From NCBI GenBank assembly GCA_947454735.1, contig CANGLK010000005.1:1-62954 (forward strand): DNA of 62,954 nt. The letters are read 5' to 3'. Made by a program: the position numbers and the translations under genes. Position 1 is the first letter of the stretch. Every line of letters begins with the position of its first letter. The stretch comes from Candidatus Nanopelagicaceae bacterium. Lineage in GTDB: Bacteria; Actinomycetota; Actinomycetes; Nanopelagicales; Nanopelagicaceae. Positions 1-8,682 of the stretch are shown here, piece after piece. Below the pieces are notes generated by a model, which was not told where the DNA came from, did not search any database, and saw only the letters and a list, made by a program, of their open reading frames with translations.

Positions 1-1533
1 CTCGCCTGCTTCGCCGTAGCGAGAATCCTTTGGATCGAAGACGCCACCGAGAGTGATGTCCTTACCCATAACAGATGGCGGAAGTGCCTTTGTTAACTTC
101 TCACCAATTGCATATGGGTATCCGAGAACACGGGTTGAATCTTTCAGCGCTTGCTTTGACTTAATCGTTCCGTAGGTGATGATCTGTGCGACGCGATCTT
201 CTCCGTACTTCTCTGTTGCATATCGAATCATCTCTGCGCGACGACGTTCATCGAAGTCGAGATCGATATCCGGCATAGAGATACGTTCTGGATTAAGGAA
301 TCGCTCGAAGAGCAGGCCGTGTTCGATGGGATCAAGTCCGGTAATTCCAAGTGCATAGGCAACGAGAGAACCAGCAGCAGATCCACGACCAGGACCTACA
401 CGGATGCCAACTTTTCTTGCATGATTACAAAGGTCAGCAACAACAAGGAAGTAACCCGGGAAGCCCATTTTGATCATGACATCAAGTTCGTAGTTAAGTC
501 GCTCGCCATGTGCAGGAGTTAATTTCTCCCCCAGCTTTTCCTGGAGTCCACGTAAGGATTCAGAGCGCAACCAAGAATCTTCCGTTTCACCCTTGGGCAC
601 CTCAAAACGAGGCATCAAGTTTTCACCTTCGCGCAAAGTGACATTGCAACGTTCAGCAATGAGCAAGGTGTTATCGCATGCATCGGGAGTATCTTTAAAG
701 AGCTCGCGCATCTGTGCGGCGGTCTTTACATAGAACTCTGAGTTATCAAATTTAAATCGCTTCGGATCTGCCAAGGTTGATCCCGATTGCACACAGAGCA
801 GAGCGGCATGAGCATCGGCATCTTCATGGTGTGTGTAGTGGAGATCATTGGTTGCAAGGAGTGGAAGTTTCAGATCTTTACCGAGCTTCATCAAATCTGC
901 TTTGACGCGATTTTCGATATCGATATCGTGATCCATCAACTCAAGGAAGAAGTTCTGCGCACCGAAGATATCTCGGTAATCACTAGCTGCACGAAGCGCC
1001 TCTTTATATTTGCCCATACGGAGTCGGGTTTGAATCTCTCCACCTGGACACCCTGTTGTTGCAATCAAGCCATCTGCATACTTACTTAAGAGCTCTCGAT
1101 CCATACGTGGCTTGTAGTAATAGCCTTCAAGTGAGGCAAGAGATGAGAGCTTGAAGAGATTGCCGAGGCCTTGATTATTTTCAGCCAAAATTGTCATGTG
1201 GGTATATGCGCCACCACCAGAGACATCATCTTCGCCGCCATCGCCCCATTGCACGCGCTTCTTATCGTGACGCGATTCAGGAGCTACATAGGCTTCGATA
1301 CCGATAATGGGCTTAACGCCAGCTTTAGTGGCCTGCTTATAGAAATCAAATGCGCCGAAGACATTTCCGTGATCTGTCATCGCGATAGCCGGCATCTCTT
1401 GGCGGGCAACTTCTTTAACGAGTTCGCCTACGCGCGCGGCACCATCGAGCATCGAGTACTCGGTATGTACATGTAGATGTACAAAGGAGTCTTGCGTCGA
1501 TGCCCGTGAAGCTGATTGATCTTCAGATGACAT
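1..1533 (-). CDS. dnaE: DNA polymerase III alpha subunit DnaE, 5' part only
   Basis: Catalytic subunit of the replicative DNA polymerase. The reading frame is open from the ATG at 1533 to the window edge, giving 511 codons of a protein that normally has about 1,150-1,200, so the C-terminal half lies outside. The N-terminus holds a PHP domain ([15 protein letters not shown], then AIAMTDHGN and PIIGIEAYV), and the polymerase core with the catalytic acidic motif PDIDIDFDERRR is visible near the truncated end. It lies directly downstream of rluD on the same strand (31 bp gap), in the usual actinobacterial order lspA-rluD-dnaE. A second, shorter DnaE-type polymerase is encoded at 25848-29132; this copy, with its housekeeping neighbours, is the replicative one. 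Confidence 0.95.
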   Translation of the reverse strand, partial: MSSEDQSASRASTQDSFVHLHVHTEYSMLDGAARVGELVKEVARQEMPAIAMTDHGNVFGAFDFYKQATKAGVKPIIGIEAYVAPESRHDKKRVQWGDGGEDDVSGGGAYTHMTILAENNQGLGNLFKLSSLASLEGYYYKPRMDRELLSKYADGLIATTGCPGGEIQTRLRMGKYKEALRAASDYRDIFGAQNFFLELMDHDIDIENRVKADLMKLGKDLKLPLLATNDLHYTHHEDADAHAALLCVQSGSTLADPKRFKFDNSEFYVKTAAQMRELFKDTPDACDNTLLIAERCNVTLREGENLMPRFEVPKGETEDSWLRSESLRGLQEKLGEKLTPAHGERLNYELDVMIKMGFPGYFLVVADLCNHARKVGIRVGPGRGSAAGSLVAYALGITGLDPIEHGLLFERFLNPERISMPDIDLDFDERRRAEMIRYATEKYGEDRVAQIITYGTIKSKQALKDSTRVLGYPYAIGEKLTKALPPSVMGKDITLGGVFDPKDSRYGEAGE

Positions 1534-1564
1534 TATGGGAGCACCTTATCCCCTACTTATCCCT

Positions 1565-2503
1565 TTATGGGAGAACCGCCTCCGATAGCAAGGCGAGAGA
1601 AGCCTGAAGGTCAGGTGGATATGGAGCGCTCAGAACGAGAGCTTCGCCACTGACAGGATGGTTAAATCGAAGTTCCAGTGCGTGCAGCCATGGTCTGCGC
1701 ATGGCAAGTGACTTACCCAAGACCGGATCTGCGCCATATGTCGTATCTCCGACAAGCGGATGGCCAAGTGCTGAGAAATGGACGCGAATCTGATGAGTGC
1801 GACCTGTCTCGAGTTCAACTTTAACCATGGAGACAGAGCGATAGAACTCGATTACCTCGTAATGAGTAATGCTCTCTTTTCCATCTGCCACTACAGCGAA
1901 ACGGTGATCCTGTGTTGGGTGGCGATCGATAGGTGCATCGATTGTTCCCTCTGATGGATCCATATGTCCCTGGACAAGTGCGTGATAAGTTTTCTCAACA
2001 TCATGATCGCGAAACATATCTTTTAGCTTGAGATATGCGCGGTCGGTCTTAGCAACAATCATGAGGCCGCTTGTACCTGCATCGAGGCGATGAACAATTC
2101 CGGAACGTTCTGCGGGACCACTGGTAGAGATCGTGTAGCCAGCAGCAATAAGGGCGCCAATGACAGTTGGACCCGTCCATCCCGGAGCAGGGTGTGCAGC
2201 ACATCCGACCGGCTTATCAACGACGACGATCTCATCATCGTTATAGATAATTGAGAGGCCCTCTAAAGGCGTCGGTGGAATTGGATCTGTATTAATCTCT
2301 TCTGGCATTAAGACATCGATTACCTGGCCGGTTGTAACGCGTTCAGATTTAGTAATCGGCTTATTGTTGCTGCGAATATCTCCCTCTTCCAGGAGCTTTA
2401 CAACAGAGGTACGGGAGAGGCCGAGAACACGGGTAAGCGCGCTGTCGATACGTTCGCCAGCAACGCTTTCAGGCACGACGAGCGTGCGGTGTTCTCTACT
2501 CAT
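1565..2503 (-). CDS. rluD: 23S rRNA pseudouridine synthase, RluD family
   Basis: Converts specific uridines of 23S rRNA to pseudouridine. The 312-residue product has an N-terminal S4-type RNA-binding region (residues about 15-75, ERIDSALTRVLGLSRTSVVK) and the RluA/RluD catalytic signature GIVHRLDAGTSGLMIVAKT, in which the Asp of HRLD is the nucleophile. GRTHQIRVH further on is also typical. The ATG overlaps the stop codon of lspA by one base (TAATG), so the two are translationally coupled. The lspA-rluD pair is standard in Actinobacteria. The exact rRNA target cannot be told from sequence; the gene symbol follows family and context. Confidence 0.93.
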   Translation of the reverse strand: MSREHRTLVVPESVAGERIDSALTRVLGLSRTSVVKLLEEGDIRSNNKPITKSERVTTGQVIDVLMPEEINTDPIPPTPLEGLSIIYNDDEIVVVDKPVGCAAHPAPGWTGPTVIGALIAAGYTISTSGPAERSGIVHRLDAGTSGLMIVAKTDRAYLKLKDMFRDHDVEKTYHALVQGHMDPSEGTIDAPIDRHPTQDHRFAVVADGKESITHYEVIEFYRSVSMVKVELETGRTHQIRVHFSALGHPLVGDTTYGADPVLGKSLAMRRPWLHALELRFNHPVSGEALVLSAPYPPDLQASLALLSEAVLP

Positions 2504-3003
2504 TATTTTCCTTGTTCTTCTCTCGTTGATTTTCCTGTTGGTGAGATATTGCGTGTTGTGAGAAGGATAGCGATTCCAGCGGCTACAAAGATCGCTGAAT
2601 CTGCGAGGTTAAAGACCGGCCAATGTGGCAGTTCGATCCAATCAATAACGTGGCCATAAAGGAATCCAGGCTCACGGAAGATGCGATCAGTGAGGTTTCC
2701 TAAGACTCCTCCAAGAACGAGGCCCGCTACATATGCCCACCATGGTGAAGTGATCTTCGATGCGATACGAGTAATAAAGATTGCAACGCCAATTGAAATT
2801 GATGTAAAGATGATGGTAAATCCTGTTGCCATACTAAATGCGGCGCCTGGATTTCGAAGGAGTGTGAATTGAAGAAATGAACCAATTACTTTTTGCGGTG
2901 ACGACGAGAGATTTGCGATCGCCCAATTCTTAGTAAGGAAATCGAGCGCCCATATTAAGCAGGCAAGTGAGAAGAGGCGCTGAAGTAAAGAAGTTCGGCG
3001 CAC
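2503..3003 (-). CDS. lspA: Lipoprotein signal peptidase (signal peptidase II)
   Basis: Aspartyl membrane protease that cleaves the signal peptide of lipid-modified prolipoproteins. The 166-residue protein has four predicted membrane segments and both catalytic aspartate boxes: GNLTDRIF and FNLADSAIFV. The segment LLRNPGAAFSM is the usual conserved N-terminal box. Length is normal for the family. It sits 1 bp before the stop of the DksA-like gene and overlaps rluD by one base, forming a dksA-like-lspA-rluD-dnaE transcription unit. Confidence 0.95.
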   Translation of the reverse strand: MRRTSLLQRLFSLACLIWALDFLTKNWAIANLSSSPQKVIGSFLQFTLLRNPGAAFSMATGFTIIFTSISIGVAIFITRIASKITSPWWAYVAGLVLGGVLGNLTDRIFREPGFLYGHVIDWIELPHWPVFNLADSAIFVAAGIAILLTTRNISPTGKSTREEQGK

Positions 3004-3004
3004 T

Positions 3005-3823
3005 TTAGCGCCGCTCTTCTTTCTGCTTACAGATCATGCAGAGAGTTGCGCGAGGAAATACCTGAAGGCGTGCTTTTCCAATCGGAGAACCACATACTTC
3101 GCAATTTCCATAAGACTTATTATCGATGCGGCTGAGAGCACGCTCAGTCTGAAGAACCATGTCGCGCGCGTTGTAAACAAGTGACATCTCATGTTCGCGC
3201 TCGAAAGTCTTTGTTCCTGAATCTGCCTGATCATCGCCTGCACCGTCGCCGGCATCTGCAATCAAGTCATCCATCTCGGCTTCAATTGTTGCAAGTTCAG
3301 CTTGGAGACGCATTAAATCCTTAGAGAGCTCTGCGCGAATCGATTTCAATTCAGCAGCAGACCATGCTGCCTCGCCTGCATCTGCAGTAACTGGTGTTGG
3401 AGCGGCCTTCAGTGGCTTGAGTGGTGCAATCTTCTTTCCACTCTTTGCTGGGCGGGGTGGAGGTGGCATTACGAGACGACGTTCTTCAACTACTACGGCA
3501 GCTTGTGGTGCAACCACTGTTGCAACTGAGACGGTCTGAGACTTCTCATCAACGGTAAGAGTTGTCTTACCTACCTTTGAAGGAAATGGGCGACCAGGCG
3601 CCTTCTTAATTTCAGTCACTTTCTTTGCGGGCGCTGCCTTCTTTGCGGGCGCTGCCTTCTTTACTGGAGCTGCCTTCTTTACTGGAGCTGCCTTCTTTGC
3701 AGGCGCTGCCTTCTTGGCTGGAGCCGCTTTTTTGGCGGGAGCTGCCTTCTTTGCAGGCGCTGCCTTCTTTGCAGCGGGCTTCGCCTTATTCATGAGCTTC
3801 TGGGCAATTTTCTTTGCTGGCAC
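3005..3823 (-). CDS. TraR/DksA-family zinc-finger protein with a Lys/Ala/Pro-rich N-terminal tail
   Basis: The C-terminal domain (last ~115 residues) is a DksA/TraR fold: a coiled-coil-like helix pair containing ELSKDLMRLQAELATIE, then a four-cysteine zinc finger (NCEVCGSPIGKARL...TLCMICKQ, CxxC-17-CxxC). Such proteins bind in the RNA polymerase secondary channel or act as regulators. The N-terminus (about residues 12-65) consists of repeated KKAAPA units like a histone H1 or HU tail, expected to be disordered and DNA- or RNA-binding. The start chosen is GTG at 3823, preceded by AAGGTG six bases upstream; the ATG at 3793 is an alternative. The longer frame up to 3946 would run into the divergent ileS leader. 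Position before lspA matches other Actinobacteria. Confidence 0.8.
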   Translation of the reverse strand: MPAKKIAQKLMNKAKPAAKKAAPAKKAAPAKKAAPAKKAAPAKKAAPVKKAAPVKKAAPAKKAAPAKKVTEIKKAPGRPFPSKVGKTTLTVDEKSQTVSVATVVAPQAAVVVEERRLVMPPPPRPAKSGKKIAPLKPLKAAPTPVTADAGEAAWSAAELKSIRAELSKDLMRLQAELATIEAEMDDLIADAGDGAGDDQADSGTKTFEREHEMSLVYNARDMVLQTERALSRIDNKSYGNCEVCGSPIGKARLQVFPRATLCMICKQKEERR

Positions 3824-3908
3824 GCCGCGCACCTTATGCCTATTTACCCCCGCTCGCCAACTGCGCCACGCATAGAAAGTGGTCATCGAGCGTTGATGGT
3901 TTAGACTC

Positions 3909-4112
3909 TGGCCAAGAATCACACGAAGTTGGCTATGAAGAGGCAATCACCTCGGAGCCAGTTAGAAGAAGCTCCCCTAGCTTAAGGCTAAGAGAAGTGC
4001 GTAGAGCTAACCGTGCGAGGTAAGAAAAGTGGCAGGGCCAAGACGGTTCTGCAAGGCGGGTGGTACCGCGAGCGATTTAGCTCGTCCCTCCATTTCAATT
4101 GATGAGATGGAG
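3909..4112 (+). promoter_or_regulatory. T-box leader of ileS (translational type)
   Basis: Untranslated leader that senses uncharged tRNA-Ile. The canonical T-box core TGGTACCGCG is at 4061-4070, followed by TCGTCCCTCC, which can pair with the GGCGGGTGG before it to form the antisequestrator. An upstream stem pairs CTGGC (3909-3913) with GCCAG (3958-3962) and encloses an ATC isoleucine codon at 3947-3949, a candidate specifier; a second ATC at 3919-3921 is possible. A competing hairpin pairs CTCCAT (4088-4093) with ATGGAG (4107-4112), hiding the ileS ribosome binding site. There is no poly-U terminator, so control is inferred to be at translation initiation, as known for ileS in Actinobacteria. 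The 5' boundary is approximate. Confidence 0.9.
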
Positions 4113-4118
4113 ATTGAG

Positions 4119-7100
4119 ATGTCCGATTCACCACAGGTCCCAGCAATGTTTAGCGCAATTGCGCCGCAGATCGATCTGCCTGCGATGGAGCACTCCATTT
4201 TAAAATTTTGGCAAGAAGAGAATATCTTTGAGAAGAGCTTAGAAGCTCGCGCTCAGGGTGAACCTTGGACTTTCTATGAAGGCCCTCCTACTGCAAACGG
4301 TATGCCAGGTACACACCATATTGAGGCGCGTGTATTTAAGGATGTATTCCCTCGTTATCAGACGATGAAGGGTAAGTACGTCTCACGTAAGGCAGGTTGG
4401 GATTGTCACGGCCTTCCAGTTGAGATCGCAGTCGAGAAAGAGCTCGGCTTCTCAGGCAAGGGCGATATCGAAAAATATGGAATCGCCGAATTTAACGATA
4501 AGTGCAAGAGCTCTGTAACTCGTCACGTCGATGCATTTACAAAGATGACAGAGCGAATGGGCTTCTGGGTTGATTTCGATCAGGCCTATTGGACGATGGC
4601 TCCTGAATATGTTGAATCAGTCTGGTGGTCACTCTCTGAAATTTGGAAGAAGGGTCTCCTCGTTCAGGATCATCGAGTTGCACCGTACTGTCCACGTTGC
4701 GGTACAGGTCTTTCAGATCACGAGCTTGCTCAAGGATATGAAACTGTCGTAGATCCTTCTGTCTTCGTTCGCTTCCCCATCACAAGCGGTGAATTGGTAG
4801 ATCTCAAGGCATCACTCCTTATATGGACAACGACTCCATGGACTCTTGTCTCTAATACCGCTGTCGCAGCGCACCCTGATGTGGACTATGTCGCCGTACG
4901 TATAACTGTTGAAGAATCTTCAGAGGTACTCGTGGTTGCTGAAGCGCTTCTCTCATCCGTTGCAGGCGAGCATGAAATCCTTAAGCGTTTTAAGGGAACA
5001 GAGTTAGAGCGCGTTACATATAAGCGCCCCTTCGATTACATCGAAATTCCTGATTCTCACTTTGTTGTTCTTGCAACATATGTAACAACTGAAGATGGAA
5101 CAGGACTTGTTCATCAAGCTCCTGCCTTCGGTGCCGATGACTTACAGGTGTGCCGCTCATATGGGCTTCCAGTTGTTAATCCTGTTGCTGCAGATGGCCA
5201 CTTCCTTGGAGATGTTCCAGTCGTTGGAGGTCTCTTCTTTAAGGATGCCGATAAGCCATTGGTGAAGGAGCTCAAAGCAAATGGTGCGCTCTATAAGAAC
5301 CAGCCATATGAGCACTCCTATCCACATTGCTGGCGCTGCCACACTGCACTTATCTATTACGCACAGCCATCGTGGTACATCCGCACAACGTCAATCAAGG
5401 ATGCGCTCCTTCGCGAAAATGAGAAGACCAATTGGTTCCCTGAAACAATTAAGACAGGTCGCTACGGCGATTGGCTTACAAATAACATTGACTGGGCGCT
5501 TTCACGTAATCGATTCTGGGGTACTCCCCTTCCAATCTGGCGATGCGAGAATAAGCATGAAATTTGCATCTCATCGCTCAAGGAACTTGGGGCGCTAGCC
5601 GGTCAAGAGCTTTCAAACCTTGATCCGCATCGTCCATTCGTTGATGACATTACCTTTGCCTGTGCTGAGTGTGATTTGACGATGGTTCGTATTCCAGAAG
5701 TTATCGACTGCTGGTATGACTCAGGTTCTATGCCATTTGCACAGTGGGGCTATCCACATAAGGAAGGCTCTGTTGAAAAGTTTAAGGCCGCCTATCCTGC
5801 TGACTTTATCTGCGAGGCGATCGACCAGACTCGTGGTTGGTTCTACACCTTGATGACAATTGGAACCCTCGTCTTTGATGAGAGTTCATATGAGAACGTT
5901 CTCTGCCTCGGCCACATCCTTGATAAGGATGGTCGCAAGATGAGTAAGCACCTTGGAAATGTTCTTGAGCCAATGGCGCTGATGGATCAACACGGTGCTG
6001 ATGCTGTGCGTTGGTACATGCTTGCAGCAGGTTCACCATGGGCATCACGTCGCGTTGGCCACGATGCCATCTCTGATGTCATCAGAAAGACTCTCCTTAC
6101 ATACTGGAACACAATCTCTTTCCATGCCCTTTATGCAAAGGCATCAGAGTTCACGCTAAGCCAGAGCCCTGCAGTTGCAGATCGCTCGACTATGGATAAG
6201 TGGATTCTGAGTGAACTCAATTCGCTAGTTGTAGAAGTAGATAAGGCATATAGCGAGTTTGATTCACAGGCTGCAGGTAAGGCGCTTGCAACATTTATTG
6301 ATGATCTCTCAAACTGGTATGTACGACGCTCGCGTCGCCGCTTCTGGGATGGAGATGTTGCAGCTCTTGCAACTCTCCATGAGTGCATCACCACTCTTAC
6401 TCAGTTACTTGCTCCAATGGTTCCATTTATCGCCGAACAGACTTGGCAAGAGTTAGTACGAGTTGCGAACCCAGAGACTCCAACTTCTGTACACCTCACC
6501 GACTTCCCTATCGCAGATATGGCACTCATCAATCCTGAACTTAATAAGCAGGTTGCAATGACTCGCCGAGTCGTTGAACTTGGCCGTTCGGCACGCGCTG
6601 AATCAGGCGTAAAGATTCGCCAACCACTTCAGCGCGCTCTCATCTCTGCATCTGGTTGGTCAACGCTGCCACCTGAGATGAAGGAGCAGATCTCTGACGA
6701 ACTCAACGTTCTCGATCTTGCAGATATTGCAGATGCCGATGGCGATCTCGTAGATGTCTCCATCAAGGCGAACTTCAAATCACTCGGCGCTAAGTATGGA
6801 AAATCCGTACAAGATGCAGCGAAGTTGATTGCATCTGCAGATGCCGTCTCCCTCGTGAAAGAGCTGCGAGCCAATGCATCGAGCAAGCTCGATGAGTACG
6901 AAATCACCCTTGAAGATCTCGTTGTTACCGAGGTCCCTAAGAGCGGTTGGATGGTTGCAAGTCACGATGGCGAGAGCGTTGCCCTTGACCTCGAACTCAC
7001 ACCAGCCCTGATTGCTTCAGGAAATATTCGTGAAGTCATCCGCGCAATTCAAGAGCGTCGCAAGAGCGATGGTTTTGATATCTCTGATCGCATCACGATC

Positions 7101-7253
7101 GCTTGGAATGCAGCAGCTGAACATGTTGCAACTATCGAATCAGGTGTTGCCCATATCAGCGAAGAAGTTCTGGCGACATCGATGGTGCGTGATGAATCAC
7201 TGATTCTTGAGGATGCAGAACTTGGATTGGTCTTTAAGATTAGTAAAGCTTAA
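4119..7253 (+). CDS. ileS: Isoleucyl-tRNA synthetase
   Basis: Charges tRNA-Ile with isoleucine in the cytoplasm. The 1,044-residue class I enzyme shows the HIGH-type motif as GTHHIEARV, the editing domain, and the KMSKS motif as KMSKHLGNV, followed by an anticodon-binding domain with a tRNA-type zinc-ligand arrangement typical of the long IleS class. The start at 4119 is chosen because GGAG (4109-4112) lies six bases upstream and is exactly the sequence masked by the T-box sequestrator; an earlier in-frame start at 4029 would place the T-box inside the gene. Plus-strand orientation is opposite to its neighbours. Its stop overlaps the end of yggT by 4 bp, with no visible terminator between them. 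Confidence 0.97.
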   Translation: MSDSPQVPAMFSAIAPQIDLPAMEHSILKFWQEENIFEKSLEARAQGEPWTFYEGPPTANGMPGTHHIEARVFKDVFPRYQTMKGKYVSRKAGWDCHGLPVEIAVEKELGFSGKGDIEKYGIAEFNDKCKSSVTRHVDAFTKMTERMGFWVDFDQAYWTMAPEYVESVWWSLSEIWKKGLLVQDHRVAPYCPRCGTGLSDHELAQGYETVVDPSVFVRFPITSGELVDLKASLLIWTTTPWTLVSNTAVAAHPDVDYVAVRITVEESSEVLVVAEALLSSVAGEHEILKRFKGTELERVTYKRPFDYIEIPDSHFVVLATYVTTEDGTGLVHQAPAFGADDLQVCRSYGLPVVNPVAADGHFLGDVPVVGGLFFKDADKPLVKELKANGALYKNQPYEHSYPHCWRCHTALIYYAQPSWYIRTTSIKDALLRENEKTNWFPETIKTGRYGDWLTNNIDWALSRNRFWGTPLPIWRCENKHEICISSLKELGALAGQELSNLDPHRPFVDDITFACAECDLTMVRIPEVIDCWYDSGSMPFAQWGYPHKEGSVEKFKAAYPADFICEAIDQTRGWFYTLMTIGTLVFDESSYENVLCLGHILDKDGRKMSKHLGNVLEPMALMDQHGADAVRWYMLAAGSPWASRRVGHDAISDVIRKTLLTYWNTISFHALYAKASEFTLSQSPAVADRSTMDKWILSELNSLVVEVDKAYSEFDSQAAGKALATFIDDLSNWYVRRSRRRFWDGDVAALATLHECITTLTQLLAPMVPFIAEQTWQELVRVANPETPTSVHLTDFPIADMALINPELNKQVAMTRRVVELGRSARAESGVKIRQPLQRALISASGWSTLPPEMKEQISDELNVLDLADIADADGDLVDVSIKANFKSLGAKYGKSVQDAAKLIASADAVSLVKELRANASSKLDEYEITLEDLVVTEVPKSGWMVASHDGESVALDLELTPALIASGNIREVIRAIQERRKSDGFDISDRITIAWNAAAEHVATIESGVAHISEEVLATSMVRDESLILEDAELGLVFKISKA

Positions 7254-7534
7254 AGAACTGCAATCACAACTGCTTGGAGCAAATTGATTGCGATCAAGAG
7301 CACGATAAATGAGAGGTCGAGCGCAACCCCACCTAGACGTAGCGGTGGGATAAAGCGACGAACGAAAGCCATTGGCTTCTCTGTAATTGTGTAGATGATT
7401 TCAAAGATCCCTAAAACAATAGTGTTAGGGCGCCATGAGCGGGCAAACATTCTGACGTAATCGATGATGATGCGCAGAAAAAGCGCAATCTTAAAGAGTG
7501 AAAGAAGTTGCAGAAGCGCGTTCTGAAGAAACAT
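7250..7534 (-). CDS. yggT: YggT-family small membrane protein
   Basis: A 94-residue integral membrane protein of the YGGT (DUF167-neighbour, YlmG) family, with two hydrophobic stretches (residues about 5-25 and 65-90) and the family box RPNTIVLGIFEIIYTITEKP followed by RRFIPPLRLGG. The family is linked to division and membrane organisation in Gram-positives, but the biochemical role is not established. The ATG at 7534 gives a normal-length protein; the longer frame to 7606 enters the end of sepF. It is the last gene of the long dcw operon and lies just after sepF, as in other Actinobacteria. The divIVA gene that usually follows is absent here. Confidence 0.88.
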   Translation of the reverse strand: MFLQNALLQLLSLFKIALFLRIIIDYVRMFARSWRPNTIVLGIFEIIYTITEKPMAFVRRFIPPLRLGGVALDLSFIVLLIAINLLQAVVIAVL

Positions 7535-7544
7535 TATTGAAAAA

Positions 7545-8012
7545 TCAGCTCTGGTTGTAGAAGACAGCTTGCGCAGCAGTGCGATCTTCGTTGCTGACAT
7601 TGACATTAGCTGGTGAGAGAAGGAATACCTTCAAGCTGATGCGTTCGATGCGGCCATGGAGACCAAAGACGAGACCAGATGCGAAGTCAACGAGACGCTT
7701 GCGCTCTGACTCTTCCATATCATCAAGGTTGATAATGACTGGATTACCTTCACGGTAGTACTCGCCAACCTTGCGCGCCTCTGAATATGAACGTGGCTGA
7801 AGTGTGACGATGTTGTAAGAAGCGCTCTCTTCAATGAATGGCTCTTCAACAACTTCATGATGAGTGCGCACAACAGTGACTCCTGTTGGCTCTGGGCGAC
7901 GTGAAGTAATCGGACGTGGCTCTACCGCTTTTACGGGAGCCTGTGGAACGTCGATCTCTTCATCTGTATCTACGAGACCGAGGAAGCCCATCATCTTATT
8001 AAGTGCTGACAT
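7545..8012 (-). CDS. sepF: Cell division protein SepF
   Basis: SepF anchors FtsZ filaments to the membrane and is essential in Actinobacteria, which lack FtsA and ZipA. The 155-residue protein starts with a short amphipathic membrane-binding helix (MSALNKMMGFLGL), then an acidic/proline linker, then the SepF core (NIVTLQPRSYSEARKVG, NPVIINLDDM, RLVDFASGLVFGL). Length is typical. The ATG at 8012 is preferred over the upstream in-frame codon at 8108 because that extension lies within yggS and would bury the membrane helix. Placement between yggS and yggT is the usual one. Confidence 0.95.
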   Translation of the reverse strand: MSALNKMMGFLGLVDTDEEIDVPQAPVKAVEPRPITSRRPEPTGVTVVRTHHEVVEEPFIEESASYNIVTLQPRSYSEARKVGEYYREGNPVIINLDDMEESERKRLVDFASGLVFGLHGRIERISLKVFLLSPANVNVSNEDRTAAQAVFYNQS

Positions 8013-8025
8013 GGGTTGAAGGTTA

Positions 8026-8682
8026 CTAGTCGTACTGGCGTGAGCCGAGGATTTTGCTCCCGACCCGAATATGTGTCGCGCCATGGTTAAGTGCCGAGAT
8101 GTAATCACCGCTCATACCGGTAGAGAGCGAAGTTGCTTCTGGGAAGTGAGCGATAAACCTCTGATGAATATCTCCAATCGCTGCAAAAGCAGCATCTGTC
8201 TCCATAGATACCGGCGGAACACACATCAATCCGAGGAGATTTATCTGAGGTAGATCAGTAATCCCTTGGGTGAGGGCGAAGAGTTCGCTCTCACTTATGC
8301 CCCCACGCGATGGATCTCCATCGAGTGAGAGCTGAATAAATGCATCAATTGTGCGCCCCTCCCCCTCGAGAATGCGGTTGAGTTTCACGCCATGTTCAAG
8401 ATTGTCGAGGGAATGGATGCATGAAGACCACGATGAAATCTCACGGAGTTTCTTGCTCTGGATCTCGCCTTGGTAGTGCCATTGCGCAGATACCGACGAC
8501 GATTTTTCTAACCCTTCACTGCTTCGGTTCTCTCCAAAATTTCGAACACCTAGATCGTGGAGAATTTCTACATCTGAGATTGGATATGTCTTTGTTACAA
8601 CAATCAGAGTTGGCGCAAATGGGCGAACCTCTTCCTCAACCGCCCGAAGATTCTGCTCTAACTCTTCTCTACGAGAGCTCAT
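8026..8682 (-). CDS. YggS/PROSC-family pyridoxal phosphate-binding protein
   Basis: Cofactor-binding protein involved in pyridoxal phosphate homeostasis (YggS, YlmE, PLPBP family). The 218-residue TIM-barrel-like domain has the PLP lysine in LIVVTKTYP, the next conserved box VRNFGENR, HYQGEIQSKK, and the phosphate-binding C-terminus LSTGMSGDY...IRVGSKILG. The start ATG overlaps the pgeF stop by four bases. Genes of this family are almost always found in the ftsZ-sepF interval in Gram-positives, though no direct part in division is proven. Confidence 0.92.
   Translation of the reverse strand: MSSRREELEQNLRAVEEEVRPFAPTLIVVTKTYPISDVEILHDLGVRNFGENRSSEGLEKSSSVSAQWHYQGEIQSKKLREISSWSSCIHSLDNLEHGVKLNRILEGEGRTIDAFIQLSLDGDPSRGGISESELFALTQGITDLPQINLLGLMCVPPVSMETDAAFAAIGDIHQRFIAHFPEATSLSTGMSGDYISALNHGATHIRVGSKILGSRQYD

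Noticed and set aside
3600-3790. CRISPR-like or satellite repeat array
   Set aside because: The repeats are in-frame codons for KKAAPA units of the DksA-like protein, with no spacers.
4029-4118. N-terminal extension of IleS from the ATG-like codon at 4029
   Set aside because: This stretch is the T-box core and sequestrator; the real start at 4119 has its Shine-Dalgarno in the sequestrator hairpin.
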